Below, piece after piece: positions 34,554-43,380 of a stretch of DNA of 64,000 nucleotides. Position numbers and translations under genes: made by a program. The notes beneath the pieces are model-generated. The model had not been told where the DNA came from, searched no databases, and saw nothing but the letters and a program-made list of their open reading frames with translations. Numbering within the stretch: the stretch's first letter is position 1; the number at the start of each line of letters is the position of its first letter. The stretch comes from Solimonas thermocellulolyticum. GTDB taxonomy: Bacteria > Pseudomonadota > Gammaproteobacteria > Nevskiales > Nevskiaceae. The stretch is taken from assembly GCF_040327995.1 (NCBI RefSeq), contig NZ_JBEPIJ010000005.1:1-64000 (forward strand). Reading direction: 5' to 3'.

Positions 34554-35228
34554 TCAGGGACGCTGACGGACGATGCGCCCACGCATCGGACGCACATGGA
34601 CCTCGGATCTGCAGCGGTCCTCGACATCGGATCCGCAGGCGCGCGGTTGGAAATCGCGATCCAGACAGATGCGCACTTCGCGCAGCCAGCGGCCGCTGCA
34701 CTGCACGGCGATGCTCTCACTCGACAGGTTCGGCGTCAGCGCGATGAAGGCATCCTCGATCGCGCGCAGTCGGGTGCGTTCGGTCTCGCCGAGTTCACGA
34801 TAGCGCTCGGGAATGACGACGCTGCGCCACGCGCGCTCGACATGGAGGAAGTACTCGCGCATGTCGAGCCCGCTGCAGGTGCCGTGCTTGCGCCACTGCG
34901 CGTTGATCAGCGCAGCGCTCGGCATCAAGGGACGCATGCGCTCGACGAGGTCCTTGGGTACGCGCTGGCGCTCGCCGCAATACTCCGGGTAGCCCCGCTC
35001 GTACTGCGGCCACAGGCCATGCACGACGAAACCGTGGTCGAACTCGCACTGTTCGCTCGACGGCTGCGAGCGGCAGAACTGCGGCGACCACGACAGTGCC
35101 AACACCCAGTAGTCGAAGCGGCCGGGTTCGTCGGCCTTCGCGACCGGCAGAGCCGCCGCGGCGATGCACAGCGCGACCAGTGCCGAGAACGCGCGCGTCA
35201 AGCCTTCTGAGCGGCGAGATACAGCCAT
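34554..35228 (-). CDS. Periplasmic ribonuclease T2 family protein (RNase I-like)
   Basis: 224 residues from ATG 35228; a TTG at 35201, overlapping the ppsA stop as TTGA, would give a more usual 24-residue signal peptide (TRAFSALVALCIAAAALPVA). Either way the 5' end lies within or on the ppsA 3' end. Both catalytic segments of T2 ribonucleases are present: HGLWPQY and WRKHGTCSG, plus several cysteines for disulphides. Such enzymes degrade RNA in the periplasm by 2',3'-cyclic phosphate formation. The link to ppsA is only positional. Confidence 0.88.
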   Translation of the reverse strand: MAVSRRSEGLTRAFSALVALCIAAAALPVAKADEPGRFDYWVLALSWSPQFCRSQPSSEQCEFDHGFVVHGLWPQYERGYPEYCGERQRVPKDLVERMRPLMPSAALINAQWRKHGTCSGLDMREYFLHVERAWRSVVIPERYRELGETERTRLRAIEDAFIALTPNLSSESIAVQCSGRWLREVRICLDRDFQPRACGSDVEDRCRSEVHVRPMRGRIVRQRP

Positions 35229-37570
35229 GTCTCGACCACCGTGTCGGGGTTGAGCGACATCGACTCGATGCCTTGATCGAGCAGCCAACGCGCGAGTTCG
35301 GGGTGATCCGACGGCCCCTGGCCGCAGATGCCGATGTACTTGCCGTGCTTGCGGCAGGCACTGATCGCCATCGCCAGCATCGCCTTAACCGCCTCGTCAC
35401 GCTCGTCGAACAGGTGCGCGATCAGGCCGGAGTCGCGATCCAGGCCGAGCGTGAGTTGCGTCATGTCGTTGGAGCCGATCGAAAAGCCGTCGAAATATTC
35501 GAGGAAGCGCTCGGCGAGCACGGCGTTGGACGGCAGCTCGCACATCATGATCACCTGCAGACCGTTGTCGCCGCGCTTGAGGCCATTGGCTGCGAGGATC
35601 TCGTTGACCTGCCGCGCCTCGTCGAGCGTACGCACGAACGGGATCATGATTTTGACGTTGGTCAGTCCCATCTCGTCGCGTACGTACTTGATCGCGCGAC
35701 ATTCGAGTTCGAAGCACGGCCGGAACGACGGTGCGATGTAACGCGAGGCGCCGCGAAAGCCGATCATCGGATTCTCTTCGTGCGGCTCGTAGCGGCGGCC
35801 GGCGATCAGATTGGCGTATTCGTTGGACTTGAAGTCCGACATGCGCACGATCACTGGCTCCGGCGCGAACGCGGCGGCGATCGTCGCCACGCCTTCGGCC
35901 AGACGCTTGACGAAGTAGTCGATCGGATTGCCGTAGGGCGCGATCATCGGATCGATCAGGCGCCGTTCTTCCGGCGGCAGGCGATCGAGTTCGAGCAGCG
36001 CCTGCGGATGGATGCCGATCTGGCGGTTGATGATGAATTCGAGGCGGGCGAGGCCGACGCCGCGATGGGGCAGGGCGGCGAAGTCGAAGGCCTGCTCCGG
36101 CGTGCCGACGTTCATCATGATCTTGACCGGCACCTCCGGCATCTTGTCGAGCGCCACCTCGTCCACCTGGAAGTCGACGTGACCCTCGTAGACGTAGCCG
36201 GTGTCGCCTTCGGCACAGGAGACGGTGACGTCAGCGCCGTCCTTGAGCACCTGCGTCGCGTTGCCGCAACCGACGACGGCGGGGATGCCCAGTTCGCGCG
36301 CGATGATGGCCGCATGGCAGGTGCGGCCGCCGCGGTTGGTCACGATTGCGCTGGCGCGCTTCATGATCGGCTCCCAGTCGGGGTCGGTCATGTCGGTGAC
36401 CAGCACGTCGCCGGGCTGTACGCGGGTCATCTGCTCGATGGAGTCGAGGATGCGCACCGGCCCGGCACCGACCTTCTGGCCGATCGCGCGGCCCTCGGTT
36501 AGCACCGTGCCCTTGTTCTTCAGTCTGTAGCGGCGCAGCACGTTGGTGCTGGCGCGCGACTTCACCGTTTCCGGGCGCGCCTGCAGGATGTAGAGCTTGC
36601 CGTCGATGCCGTCCTTACCCCATTCGATGTCCATCGGGCGGCCGTAATGCGCCTCGATAATGAGCGCCTGCCGAGCCAGTGCCTGCACCTCGTCGTCGGT
36701 GAGACTGAACTGGCGGCGCGCCGCCATCGGCACGTCGACGAACTCGACGGTCTTGCCCAACGTGCGATCGGCGGTGTAAACGAGCTTGCGCGCCTTCTCG
36801 CCGAGATTGCGGCGCAGCACCGCCGGGCGTCCGGCCTTCAGGCCCGGCTTGTAGACGTAGAACTCGTCCGGGTTGACCGCGCCCTGGACCACGGCTTCGC
36901 CGAGGCCGTAAGACGAGGTGATGAACACCGCGTCCTGGAAGCCGGATTCCGTGTCCATCGTGAACATCACGCCGCTCGCACCCTGATCCGAACGCACCAT
37001 GCGCTGCACGCCGGCCGACAGGGCGACGGCGGCGTGATCGAAGCCGTGGTGCACGCGATAGGCGATGGCGCGGTCGTTGTACAGCGAAGCGAACACCTCC
37101 TTGATCGCGCGCAGGACGTTGTCGATGCCCTGGACGTTGAGGAAGGTTTCCTGCTGGCCGGCGAAGGAGGCGTCCGGCAGATCCTCGGCGGTCGCCGAGG
37201 AGCGCACGGCCACCGAAATCTCGGCCCCCGATTCTTCGACGAGCTGCTCGTAGTGGCTGCGGATGTCGCGCTCTAGCGCGGCCGGGAACGGCGCGGCGGC
37301 GACCGCAGCGCGGATCGCCTTGCCGGTCTCGGCGAGTTTGCGCACGTCGTCGACGTCCAGGCCATCGAGCATCTGCTGGATGCGTCCGGCGAGATTCTCG
37401 TAAGCAAGGAACTCGCGGTAAGCCGCGGCCGTCGTCGCAAAGCCATTGGGGACGCTCACGCCGGATGCGGCGAGATTGCGGATCATCTCGCCCAGCGAGG
37501 CATTCTTGCCGCCGACGATCTCGACATCGTGCATGCCGAGCGCGGAGTACCACAAAACCGTCTTGCTCAT
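35198..37570 (-). CDS. ppsA: Phosphoenolpyruvate synthase (pyruvate, water dikinase)
   Basis: 790 residues, the standard length. The N-terminal ATP-grasp domain has GGKNASLGEMI and VAVRSSATAEDLPDASFAGQ; the phosphohistidine domain has GGRTCHAAIIARELGIPAVV; the C-terminal PEP/TIM-barrel domain ends with CELPSNAVLAERFLEYFDG and ICGQGPSDHPE. It makes PEP from pyruvate and ATP in gluconeogenesis. The regulator is encoded divergently 70 bp away. Confidence 0.97.
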   Translation of the reverse strand: MSKTVLWYSALGMHDVEIVGGKNASLGEMIRNLAASGVSVPNGFATTAAAYREFLAYENLAGRIQQMLDGLDVDDVRKLAETGKAIRAAVAAAPFPAALERDIRSHYEQLVEESGAEISVAVRSSATAEDLPDASFAGQQETFLNVQGIDNVLRAIKEVFASLYNDRAIAYRVHHGFDHAAVALSAGVQRMVRSDQGASGVMFTMDTESGFQDAVFITSSYGLGEAVVQGAVNPDEFYVYKPGLKAGRPAVLRRNLGEKARKLVYTADRTLGKTVEFVDVPMAARRQFSLTDDEVQALARQALIIEAHYGRPMDIEWGKDGIDGKLYILQARPETVKSRASTNVLRRYRLKNKGTVLTEGRAIGQKVGAGPVRILDSIEQMTRVQPGDVLVTDMTDPDWEPIMKRASAIVTNRGGRTCHAAIIARELGIPAVVGCGNATQVLKDGADVTVSCAEGDTGYVYEGHVDFQVDEVALDKMPEVPVKIMMNVGTPEQAFDFAALPHRGVGLARLEFIINRQIGIHPQALLELDRLPPEERRLIDPMIAPYGNPIDYFVKRLAEGVATIAAAFAPEPVIVRMSDFKSNEYANLIAGRRYEPHEENPMIGFRGASRYIAPSFRPCFELECRAIKYVRDEMGLTNVKIMIPFVRTLDEARQVNEILAANGLKRGDNGLQVIMMCELPSNAVLAERFLEYFDGFSIGSNDMTQLTLGLDRDSGLIAHLFDERDEAVKAMLAMAISACRKHGKYIGICGQGPSDHPELARWLLDQGIESMSLNPDTVVETWLYLAAQKA

Positions 37571-37640
37571 TCGCTACGCCAGTTGCGCTTGCAGGTAAAG
37601 TGGACGGACTGCGGCAGTGCCGCGTCCGCACGACAATCGT

Positions 37641-38483
37641 ATGGCCATTGCACGTCCCGTCTTCTTCGTGTCCGACGGTACCGGCATCACCGCCGAGACA
37701 TGGGGCAATACGCTGCTGACGCAGTTCGACGGTCTGGTCTTCGACAAGACCACTTTGCCTTTCGTGAACACGGCGGAACGCGCGAGGAATACGGTGGACT
37801 ATATCAATTTCGTCGGCGAGCAGACGGCGCAGCGGCCGCTGGTGTTCAGCACCACGGTCAGCGACGAGGTGCGGGAGATCCTGCGCCAAGTCAAGGGCCT
37901 GTTCATGGACTTGTTCGACCGGTTCATCCACGAAATGGAGCAGGAGCTCAAGGTCGGCTCGACCCATGCGCAGGGGCGCGCGCATGGCGTCGCCGATCGG
38001 CGACGCTACGACGCGCGCATCGAGGCCGTGCACTACGCGATGGAGCACGACGATGGCGCGTCGACGCGTGATCTGTCGCGTGCCGATCTGATCTTGATCG
38101 CGCCGTCGCGCTGCGGCAAGACGCCGACCAGCATGTACCTGGCGCTGCAGTACGGTCTGTTCTCGACCAATTTTCCGCTGACCGAGGACGATCTGGAGCA
38201 CCAGCGCCTGCCGGCCGCGCTCAAGGGCCTGGAGGCGCGCTGCTTCGGCCTGACGTCCGATCCCGAGCGTCTGGCGCAGGTGCGCAGCGAGCGCCGCCCC
38301 GGATCGCGCTATGCCTCGCTCTCGCAGTGCGCCTACGAATTGCGTCAGGCCGAACAGCTCTACCGCAAGCACAACATCCCCTACGTCAACTCGGCGAGCA
38401 TGTCGATCGAGGAGATCGCGACGGTGGTCTTGCAGGAAAAGCATCTGCGCAAGCACGGCTATCCTGGAGAGCCGCCGCGGTAA
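37641..38483 (+). CDS. ppsR: PEP synthase regulatory protein (bifunctional kinase / phosphorylase, DUF299)
   Basis: Start at ATG 37641, since FFVSDGTGITAE is the conserved N-terminus; 280 residues. The P-loop-like APSRCGKTPTSMYLA is present, as is the C-terminal SIEEIATVVLQ segment. PpsR-type proteins phosphorylate a threonine of PpsA with ADP to inactivate it and remove the phosphate with Pi. The divergent ppsA-ppsR layout is conserved in many proteobacteria. Confidence 0.94.
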   Translation: MAIARPVFFVSDGTGITAETWGNTLLTQFDGLVFDKTTLPFVNTAERARNTVDYINFVGEQTAQRPLVFSTTVSDEVREILRQVKGLFMDLFDRFIHEMEQELKVGSTHAQGRAHGVADRRRYDARIEAVHYAMEHDDGASTRDLSRADLILIAPSRCGKTPTSMYLALQYGLFSTNFPLTEDDLEHQRLPAALKGLEARCFGLTSDPERLAQVRSERRPGSRYASLSQCAYELRQAEQLYRKHNIPYVNSASMSIEEIATVVLQEKHLRKHGYPGEPPR

Positions 38484-38521
38484 CGGCCCCGCAACCGTTT
38501 CGCAGTACGATCAATACATTG

Positions 38522-38579
38522 GGCGCGCCGCTGACGATCCGCATCCCCGGCATGGCGATGCGGACCGGGTCGGCGCGCC
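38522..38579. other. Nested inverted repeat between ppsR and the PhoD-like gene
   Basis: An outer stem GGCGCGCCG (38522-38530) / CGGCGCGCC (38571-38579) encloses an inner stem TCCGCATC (38538-38545) / GATGCGGA (38557-38564). There is no T-tract on either strand. It ends 35 bp before the PhoD-like start. It could be a rho-dependent-type end for ppsR, or an mRNA leader element. Confidence 0.6.
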
Positions 38580-38613
38580 GCTACCGCACAGGTCCACCCG
38601 AGCGAGAAACACC

Positions 38614-40317
38614 ATGTCCGCACCGCGCCGCCCGAAGCCACGCCACCGTCACTTGACGCGCCGCGATTTCCTGCGCCGCGCCGCGCTGGGCTCGGCGCTC
38701 GCCGGCGGTCTGCCGCTGCTGCCGGGCTGCGGTTCCAGCGACGGCCTCGGCGGCCGTGGTTCCGGCGATGGCATGGCGGCGTTCCGCCACGGCGTCGCCA
38801 GCGGCGATCCGCTCGCCGATCGCGTGATCCTGTGGACGCGCGTCAGCGGCGTGAGCGCACCGACCACGGTGGACTATGTGATCTGCACCGATGCGGCGCT
38901 CCGGGACGTCGTCGGCCAGGGCAGTGTCGTCACCGATGCGGCGCGCGATTACACGGTCAAGGTCGATGCCACGGGGCTGCGTCCGGCCACGACGTACTAC
39001 TACCGCTTCTCGGTCGGTGCGGTGCAGTCGCCGGTCGGGCGCACGCGCACGGCGCCGCAGGGTGCGCTGGCGCGGCTGCGCGTCGGGGTGGTGTGCTGCT
39101 CCAGCCTCGCGCACGGCTACTTCAACGCCTATCGCCGGCTGGCCGAGCGCGCCGACCTCGACCTCGTGCTGCACCTCGGCGACTACATCTACGAGTACGG
39201 CAGTGGCGAGTACGGCGACGTGCGTGCTTACGAGCCCGCGCACGAGATTCTGACGCTGGACGACTATCGCACGCGCCACGCCCAGTACAAGACCGATCCG
39301 GATCTGCAGGAGCTGCATCGCCAGCATCCCGTCGTCGCCGTCTGGGACGATCACGAGACCGCCGACAACGCCTGGCGCGACGGCGCGAACAACCACACCG
39401 AAGCCGATGAAGGGCTGTGGGCGCAGCGCAAGGCCTGGGGTGTGCAGGCCTATCACGAGTGGCTGCCGATCCGCACCCCCGAGCCAGCGCGCCCGGAGCG
39501 CATTTATCGGCGCCTGCGTTACGGCGAGCTGGCGGATTTCGTGATGCTGGACACGCGGCTCATCGGCCGCGATCTGCAGGCCGCGCTGACCGGTGCGTCC
39601 GACATGAACGACCCGGCGCGCCGCCTGCTCGGCGCCGAGCAGTTGGCGTGGCTCGAAGAACAGCTCGCGGCGCCCGGCGTGACTTGGAAGCTGCTCGGCC
39701 AGCAGGTCATGTTCGGCCAGTTGCGCATTCCCAGCCTGCCTGAACTCTCGGCGCTGACCGGCCTGCCGGTCGAGCAGTTGCAGACCTTGCTGCAGGGCTT
39801 GCCGATCGTCAGCACCGGCGGGTTGGTGATCAACACCGATCAGTGGGACGGCTATCGTGCCGAACGCATGCGCGTGTTCGATCTGCTCGAAACCCTGGGT
39901 GTGGAGAATCCGGTGGTGCTGACCGGCGACATCCATACTTCGTGGGCGATGGATCTTGCGCGCGATCCAGTCAATCCGCTGGTCTACGATCCACTGACCG
40001 GCGAGGGCTCGCTCGGCGTCGAGTTCGTCTGCACCTCGGTGACCTCGCCGGGGCTGGATCCGCTGGCCGAGTTCGCGCCGCTGGTGCGGCTGTTCAATCC
40101 GCACATGAAGTACGTGGATCTCGCGCGCAAGGGTTACCTGCTGCTCGACATCACGGCCGAGCGGGTGGTCGGCGAGCACTGGTATGTCGAAACCGTCAGC
40201 GAACCCGGCGGCAGCGAGAGCTTCGGCGCCGCCTTTGCAGTCGCCGCCGGGACGCGGCGCCTGGTCACCGCCGAGCAGACCTCGCCCAAGCCGGATGCGC
40301 CCGCGCTGGCGCCGTAG
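38614..40317 (+). CDS. PhoD-like Tat-exported alkaline phosphatase / phosphodiesterase
   Basis: ATG 38614 gives 567 residues and places a twin-arginine signal (LTRRDFLRRAALG) close to the N-terminus; LPGC after the hydrophobic core resembles a lipobox, with an atypical Pro. The N-terminal Fn3-like domain begins FRHGVASGDPLADRVILWTR. The metal-site motifs HLGDYIYEYG, WDDHETADN and LTGDIHTSWAMD are typical of PhoD. PhoD enzymes are Ca/Fe-dependent phosphodiesterases or phosphomonoesterases. There is no obvious Pho box upstream that I could identify. Confidence 0.9.
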   Translation: MSAPRRPKPRHRHLTRRDFLRRAALGSALAGGLPLLPGCGSSDGLGGRGSGDGMAAFRHGVASGDPLADRVILWTRVSGVSAPTTVDYVICTDAALRDVVGQGSVVTDAARDYTVKVDATGLRPATTYYYRFSVGAVQSPVGRTRTAPQGALARLRVGVVCCSSLAHGYFNAYRRLAERADLDLVLHLGDYIYEYGSGEYGDVRAYEPAHEILTLDDYRTRHAQYKTDPDLQELHRQHPVVAVWDDHETADNAWRDGANNHTEADEGLWAQRKAWGVQAYHEWLPIRTPEPARPERIYRRLRYGELADFVMLDTRLIGRDLQAALTGASDMNDPARRLLGAEQLAWLEEQLAAPGVTWKLLGQQVMFGQLRIPSLPELSALTGLPVEQLQTLLQGLPIVSTGGLVINTDQWDGYRAERMRVFDLLETLGVENPVVLTGDIHTSWAMDLARDPVNPLVYDPLTGEGSLGVEFVCTSVTSPGLDPLAEFAPLVRLFNPHMKYVDLARKGYLLLDITAERVVGEHWYVETVSEPGGSESFGAAFAVAAGTRRLVTAEQTSPKPDAPALAP

Positions 40318-40344
40318 CGCGCGTCGAGCCGCTATGCTGTCGCG

Positions 40345-40953
40345 GTGAGCCCACCGTCATCGTATCCGCCGCGTCTGACCCGCCTGATCGACGCCCTGCG
40401 GCGTCTGCCCGGGGTCGGCCCCAAGTCGGCGCAGCGCATGGCCTTCCACTTGCTCGAACGCGAGCGTGATGGCGCGCGCGCGCTGTCCGCGGCGCTACTC
40501 GATGCGCTCGACAACATCGGCCGCTGCACGCAGTGCCGCATGTTCTGCGAGGGCGAGGGCTGCCGTTACTGCAGCGCCGCGCGCACCGAAACCGGCCAGT
40601 TGTGCATCGTCGAAGGGCCGGCCGACCTGATCGCAATCGAGCAGGGCACGCCGTATCGCGGCCGTTACTTCGTGCTGATGGGGCGACTGTCGCCGATCGA
40701 CGGCATCGGCCCGGACGAGCTGGGCCTGCCTCGATTGAGCGAACAGCTCGATGCCGGATGGGTGCGCGAGCTCATCATCGCCACCAATCCGACCGTGGAG
40801 GGCGAAGCCACCGCTTACTACCTGGCCGAGATGGGCAAGGCGCGCGGCATCCGCGTCAGCCGCATCGCCCACGGCGTGCCCATGGGCGGTGAGCTCGAAT
40901 ACGTCGACGCCGGCACGCTCGCGCACGCGCTCAGCGGACGCACGAGCCTCTAG
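40345..40953 (+). CDS. recR: Recombination mediator RecR
   Basis: GTG 40345; 202 residues. The N-terminal helix-hairpin-helix RRLPGVGPKSAQRMAFHLL, the zinc finger CTQC-(x)n-CRYC and the Toprim motif CIVEGPADLIAIE are all present. It works with RecF/RecO to load RecA on gapped DNA. RecR is usually in a dnaX-ebfC-recR operon; here it stands apart from both. Confidence 0.95.
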   Translation: MSPPSSYPPRLTRLIDALRRLPGVGPKSAQRMAFHLLERERDGARALSAALLDALDNIGRCTQCRMFCEGEGCRYCSAARTETGQLCIVEGPADLIAIEQGTPYRGRYFVLMGRLSPIDGIGPDELGLPRLSEQLDAGWVRELIIATNPTVEGEATAYYLAEMGKARGIRVSRIAHGVPMGGELEYVDAGTLAHALSGRTSL

Positions 40954-40954
40954 A

Positions 40955-41290
40955 TCATTCGAGCAAAGCGTCGATCTTCGCGGCGCAAATGAAGTCGTTC
41001 TCGCTCAAGCCGCCGACCGCGTGTGTCCAGTAACGCACCGTTGCGGTCTTGTATCCGAAGCTGATGTCCGGATGGTGATCCTGGGTATGTGCGATCCACG
41101 CCACCGCGTTGACGAAGGCCGTGGTCTGCCAGTAGTCGTCGAAGCCGAACTGCGCCTCGATCACCTTGCCGTCCTCGACGATGCGCCAGCGCGCGTGCAG
41201 CTGCCGTTTGAGTGAGGTGGCGGCGGCCAGGTCCAGCGGCGGTACGCCGCCTTCGCAGGGGGTGCACTGCTTCTTGGAGAGATCAGACAT
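40955..41290 (-). CDS. phhB: Pterin-4a-carbinolamine dehydratase
   Basis: 111 residues from ATG 41290. The active-site motif TQDHHPDISFGYKTATVRYW with the two adjacent histidines is complete. It recycles tetrahydrobiopterin after phenylalanine hydroxylation or supports molybdopterin/other pterin chemistry. phhA is not in the window. It is convergent with recR, with one base between the stops. Confidence 0.92.
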   Translation of the reverse strand: MSDLSKKQCTPCEGGVPPLDLAAATSLKRQLHARWRIVEDGKVIEAQFGFDDYWQTTAFVNAVAWIAHTQDHHPDISFGYKTATVRYWTHAVGGLSENDFICAAKIDALLE

Positions 41291-41424
41291 CGCCAGCGTC
41301 CGCGGCAAAGACCGGACAAGTTTAGCCGGCATTGCACCCGGCCCTGACACTTGCGCTCGCCGCCGCAAAGGGGTCGCGGCGAGTGCGTGCGCGCGCGCAG
41401 TGTGCGGTGATGATCGCAGAAGTC

Positions 41425-43380
41425 CTAACGGGCGCGGAACTCGCGCACCGCGCGTGCCAGCTCGCGCAGCGCCGCGGTGTCGGCATCGAGCTGATAGCGG
41501 CTGCCGAGATACAGATGGACGATCCTGCGCAGCGCCGCCGTCCACTGCGGCCGCACGGCGGCGACGCGATCGACGTAGTCGCGCGGGCCTTCGGCGGGGC
41601 CGGGCGGCAGGCCGGCGCGAGCGAGCTTGCGCGTGAAGCGGCGCCATTGGCGCAGCGCCGCATCCTCGATGCGCGCCGGCGCGGCCTTGCGCAGCAGCAT
41701 CAGGCCGAGCAGCGCCAGCGTCACCGTGAGGCCAACGGTCAGCGCGAGGATCATGCGGCGCAGATCGCCGAGCCCGAAGCGGCCGAGGAACTGCTGCTGC
41801 AGCTCCGGACCGTAGCCGAGCACCAGGGCATTCCACCGAGCATTGATCAAATCCCAGCGCGCTTCGAGGTAGTAGCGCAGACGCGTGCGCGCCGACAGGT
41901 GGCCCGGCAGGCCTTGGAGTTCGCTCAGCGCCGCCTCGATGCTCTGTTCGATGCGCTCCGGCGCCACCGCCGCGGTCGGGTCGATGCGCACCCAGCCTGC
42001 GCCGGCGATCCAGATCTCGGTCCAGGCGTGCGCGTCGGACTGGCGCACGACGTAATAGCCGCCGAACTCGTTGAGCCGTCCGCCCTGATAGCCGGCGATC
42101 ACGCGCGCCGGGATGCCCGCGGCGCGCATCAGAACGGCAAAGGCGCTCGAATAGTGTTCGCAGAAGCCGCGCCGCGTGTCGAACAGGAACTCATCGACGC
42201 TGTGCCGGCCGAGCGCCGGCGGCTGCAGCGTGTAGACGTAAGGCTGCTCGCGGAACATGCGCAGCACGGCGCGCGCGACTTCGATGTCCTGCGGATGCGT
42301 CTCTCGTAGGCGCCGCGCGAGCGCGCGTGTGCGCGGATTGAAGCCCTCCGGCAGGCGCAGATAACGGCGCGGATGCCGCAGCGTCGGTGCAAGGCGATAG
42401 TCCGTGTACGAGCTCAGCGCGTAGCGGCGGCGTTCGATCACGCTTTTGCGCGCGAGCAACTGGCCATCGCGGCCGAGAAAGGCGTCGCCGGGTAGCGAGG
42501 CGGGCGCGGGCACATCGAGCGCGAACAGCCAGGGTGCGCGATGGGGTTCGAGGGTGATCTGGTAGCGCACCGCTTCGCCGCGCAGTTCGATCTCGGGGGC
42601 GTCGCCGGCGGCGAGCGTGGGCAATCCGTTGGTCCAGGCGCGGCCGTCGAAATGGTCGAACACCGGGCCGCGCCAGTAGCGCTTCGACGGTGGCGGCACC
42701 GCACCGTCGAATTCGACCCGAAACGCGACCTCGTCGGACTCGATCAGGGTTGAAATGTCGCCCGGACCCATGCGATCGGACAGGCCGCTGCGCGCCGCAC
42801 CGGCGTCCGCCGGCAGGCCCCACAGCGGGCCGGGGAGGCGCGGAAACAGCACGAACAGCAACAGCATCAGCGGCAGCGCCTGCAGGGCGATGGCGCCGGC
42901 CTTGCGCAGCGTGTGCCGCGGCGGCAGCGCGCCGCGGTGCTGGCATTCGACCAGTACTGCCGTGGTGGCGACGACGCAGACGATCAGATAGGCCGCGGTC
43001 CACAGCTCCTGCGAGAACAGCAAATGCGTCAGCAGCATGAAGTACATCAGGAACACCACGACCATGACGTCGCGGCGGCCGCGGAATTCGAGCAGCTTGA
43101 GGGCCGCCATGATGCACAACAGCGCGGTACCGGCGTTCTGCCCGGAGATGCGGCCCTGGTAGGACCACAGTACGCCGACGAGGGCGAGCAGGGCGATGCC
43201 GATCTTGAGCCAGGTCGGTGGCAGGCGCCATTGCTGGTGGGCGGCGAGGCCACGCCAGAGGATGAGCGCAAGAATGCTCACCGTTTCCCAGGCCGGCAGA
43301 CGCAGCGCGTGTGGCGACATGACCAGCAGCAGCACCGCGAGCAGGCGCCACAGCGAGACCAGGGGGAGGTACTCGTTCAT
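41425..43380 (-). CDS. TgpA-type membrane transglutaminase (DUF3488-transglutaminase-DUF4129)
   Basis: 651 residues; the ATG overlaps the upstream gene stop. The N-terminal half holds about five to six membrane helices; a periplasmic transglutaminase core follows with the catalytic Cys407 in TRRGFCEHYSS, the His in SDAHAWTEIW and the Asp in VRIDPTAAV. One more helix (MILALTVGLTVTLALLGLML) lies near the C-terminus before a cytoplasmic helical tail. TgpA is essential in Pseudomonas aeruginosa. It forms the usual MoxR-DUF58-TgpA operon. Confidence 0.92.
   Translation of the reverse strand: MNEYLPLVSLWRLLAVLLLVMSPHALRLPAWETVSILALILWRGLAAHQQWRLPPTWLKIGIALLALVGVLWSYQGRISGQNAGTALLCIMAALKLLEFRGRRDVMVVVFLMYFMLLTHLLFSQELWTAAYLIVCVVATTAVLVECQHRGALPPRHTLRKAGAIALQALPLMLLLFVLFPRLPGPLWGLPADAGAARSGLSDRMGPGDISTLIESDEVAFRVEFDGAVPPPSKRYWRGPVFDHFDGRAWTNGLPTLAAGDAPEIELRGEAVRYQITLEPHRAPWLFALDVPAPASLPGDAFLGRDGQLLARKSVIERRRYALSSYTDYRLAPTLRHPRRYLRLPEGFNPRTRALARRLRETHPQDIEVARAVLRMFREQPYVYTLQPPALGRHSVDEFLFDTRRGFCEHYSSAFAVLMRAAGIPARVIAGYQGGRLNEFGGYYVVRQSDAHAWTEIWIAGAGWVRIDPTAAVAPERIEQSIEAALSELQGLPGHLSARTRLRYYLEARWDLINARWNALVLGYGPELQQQFLGRFGLGDLRRMILALTVGLTVTLALLGLMLLRKAAPARIEDAALRQWRRFTRKLARAGLPPGPAEGPRDYVDRVAAVRPQWTAALRRIVHLYLGSRYQLDADTAALRELARAVREFRAR

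Noticed and set aside
36615..38456. Minus-strand open frame of about 610 codons across ppsR and the start of ppsA
   Set aside because: It lies antisense to ppsR and out of frame with ppsA; both real genes have conserved motifs throughout.
38311..38613. In-frame upstream extension of the PhoD-like protein
   Set aside because: It overlaps the ppsR coding end and would bury the twin-arginine signal deep inside the protein, so ATG 38614 is preferred.
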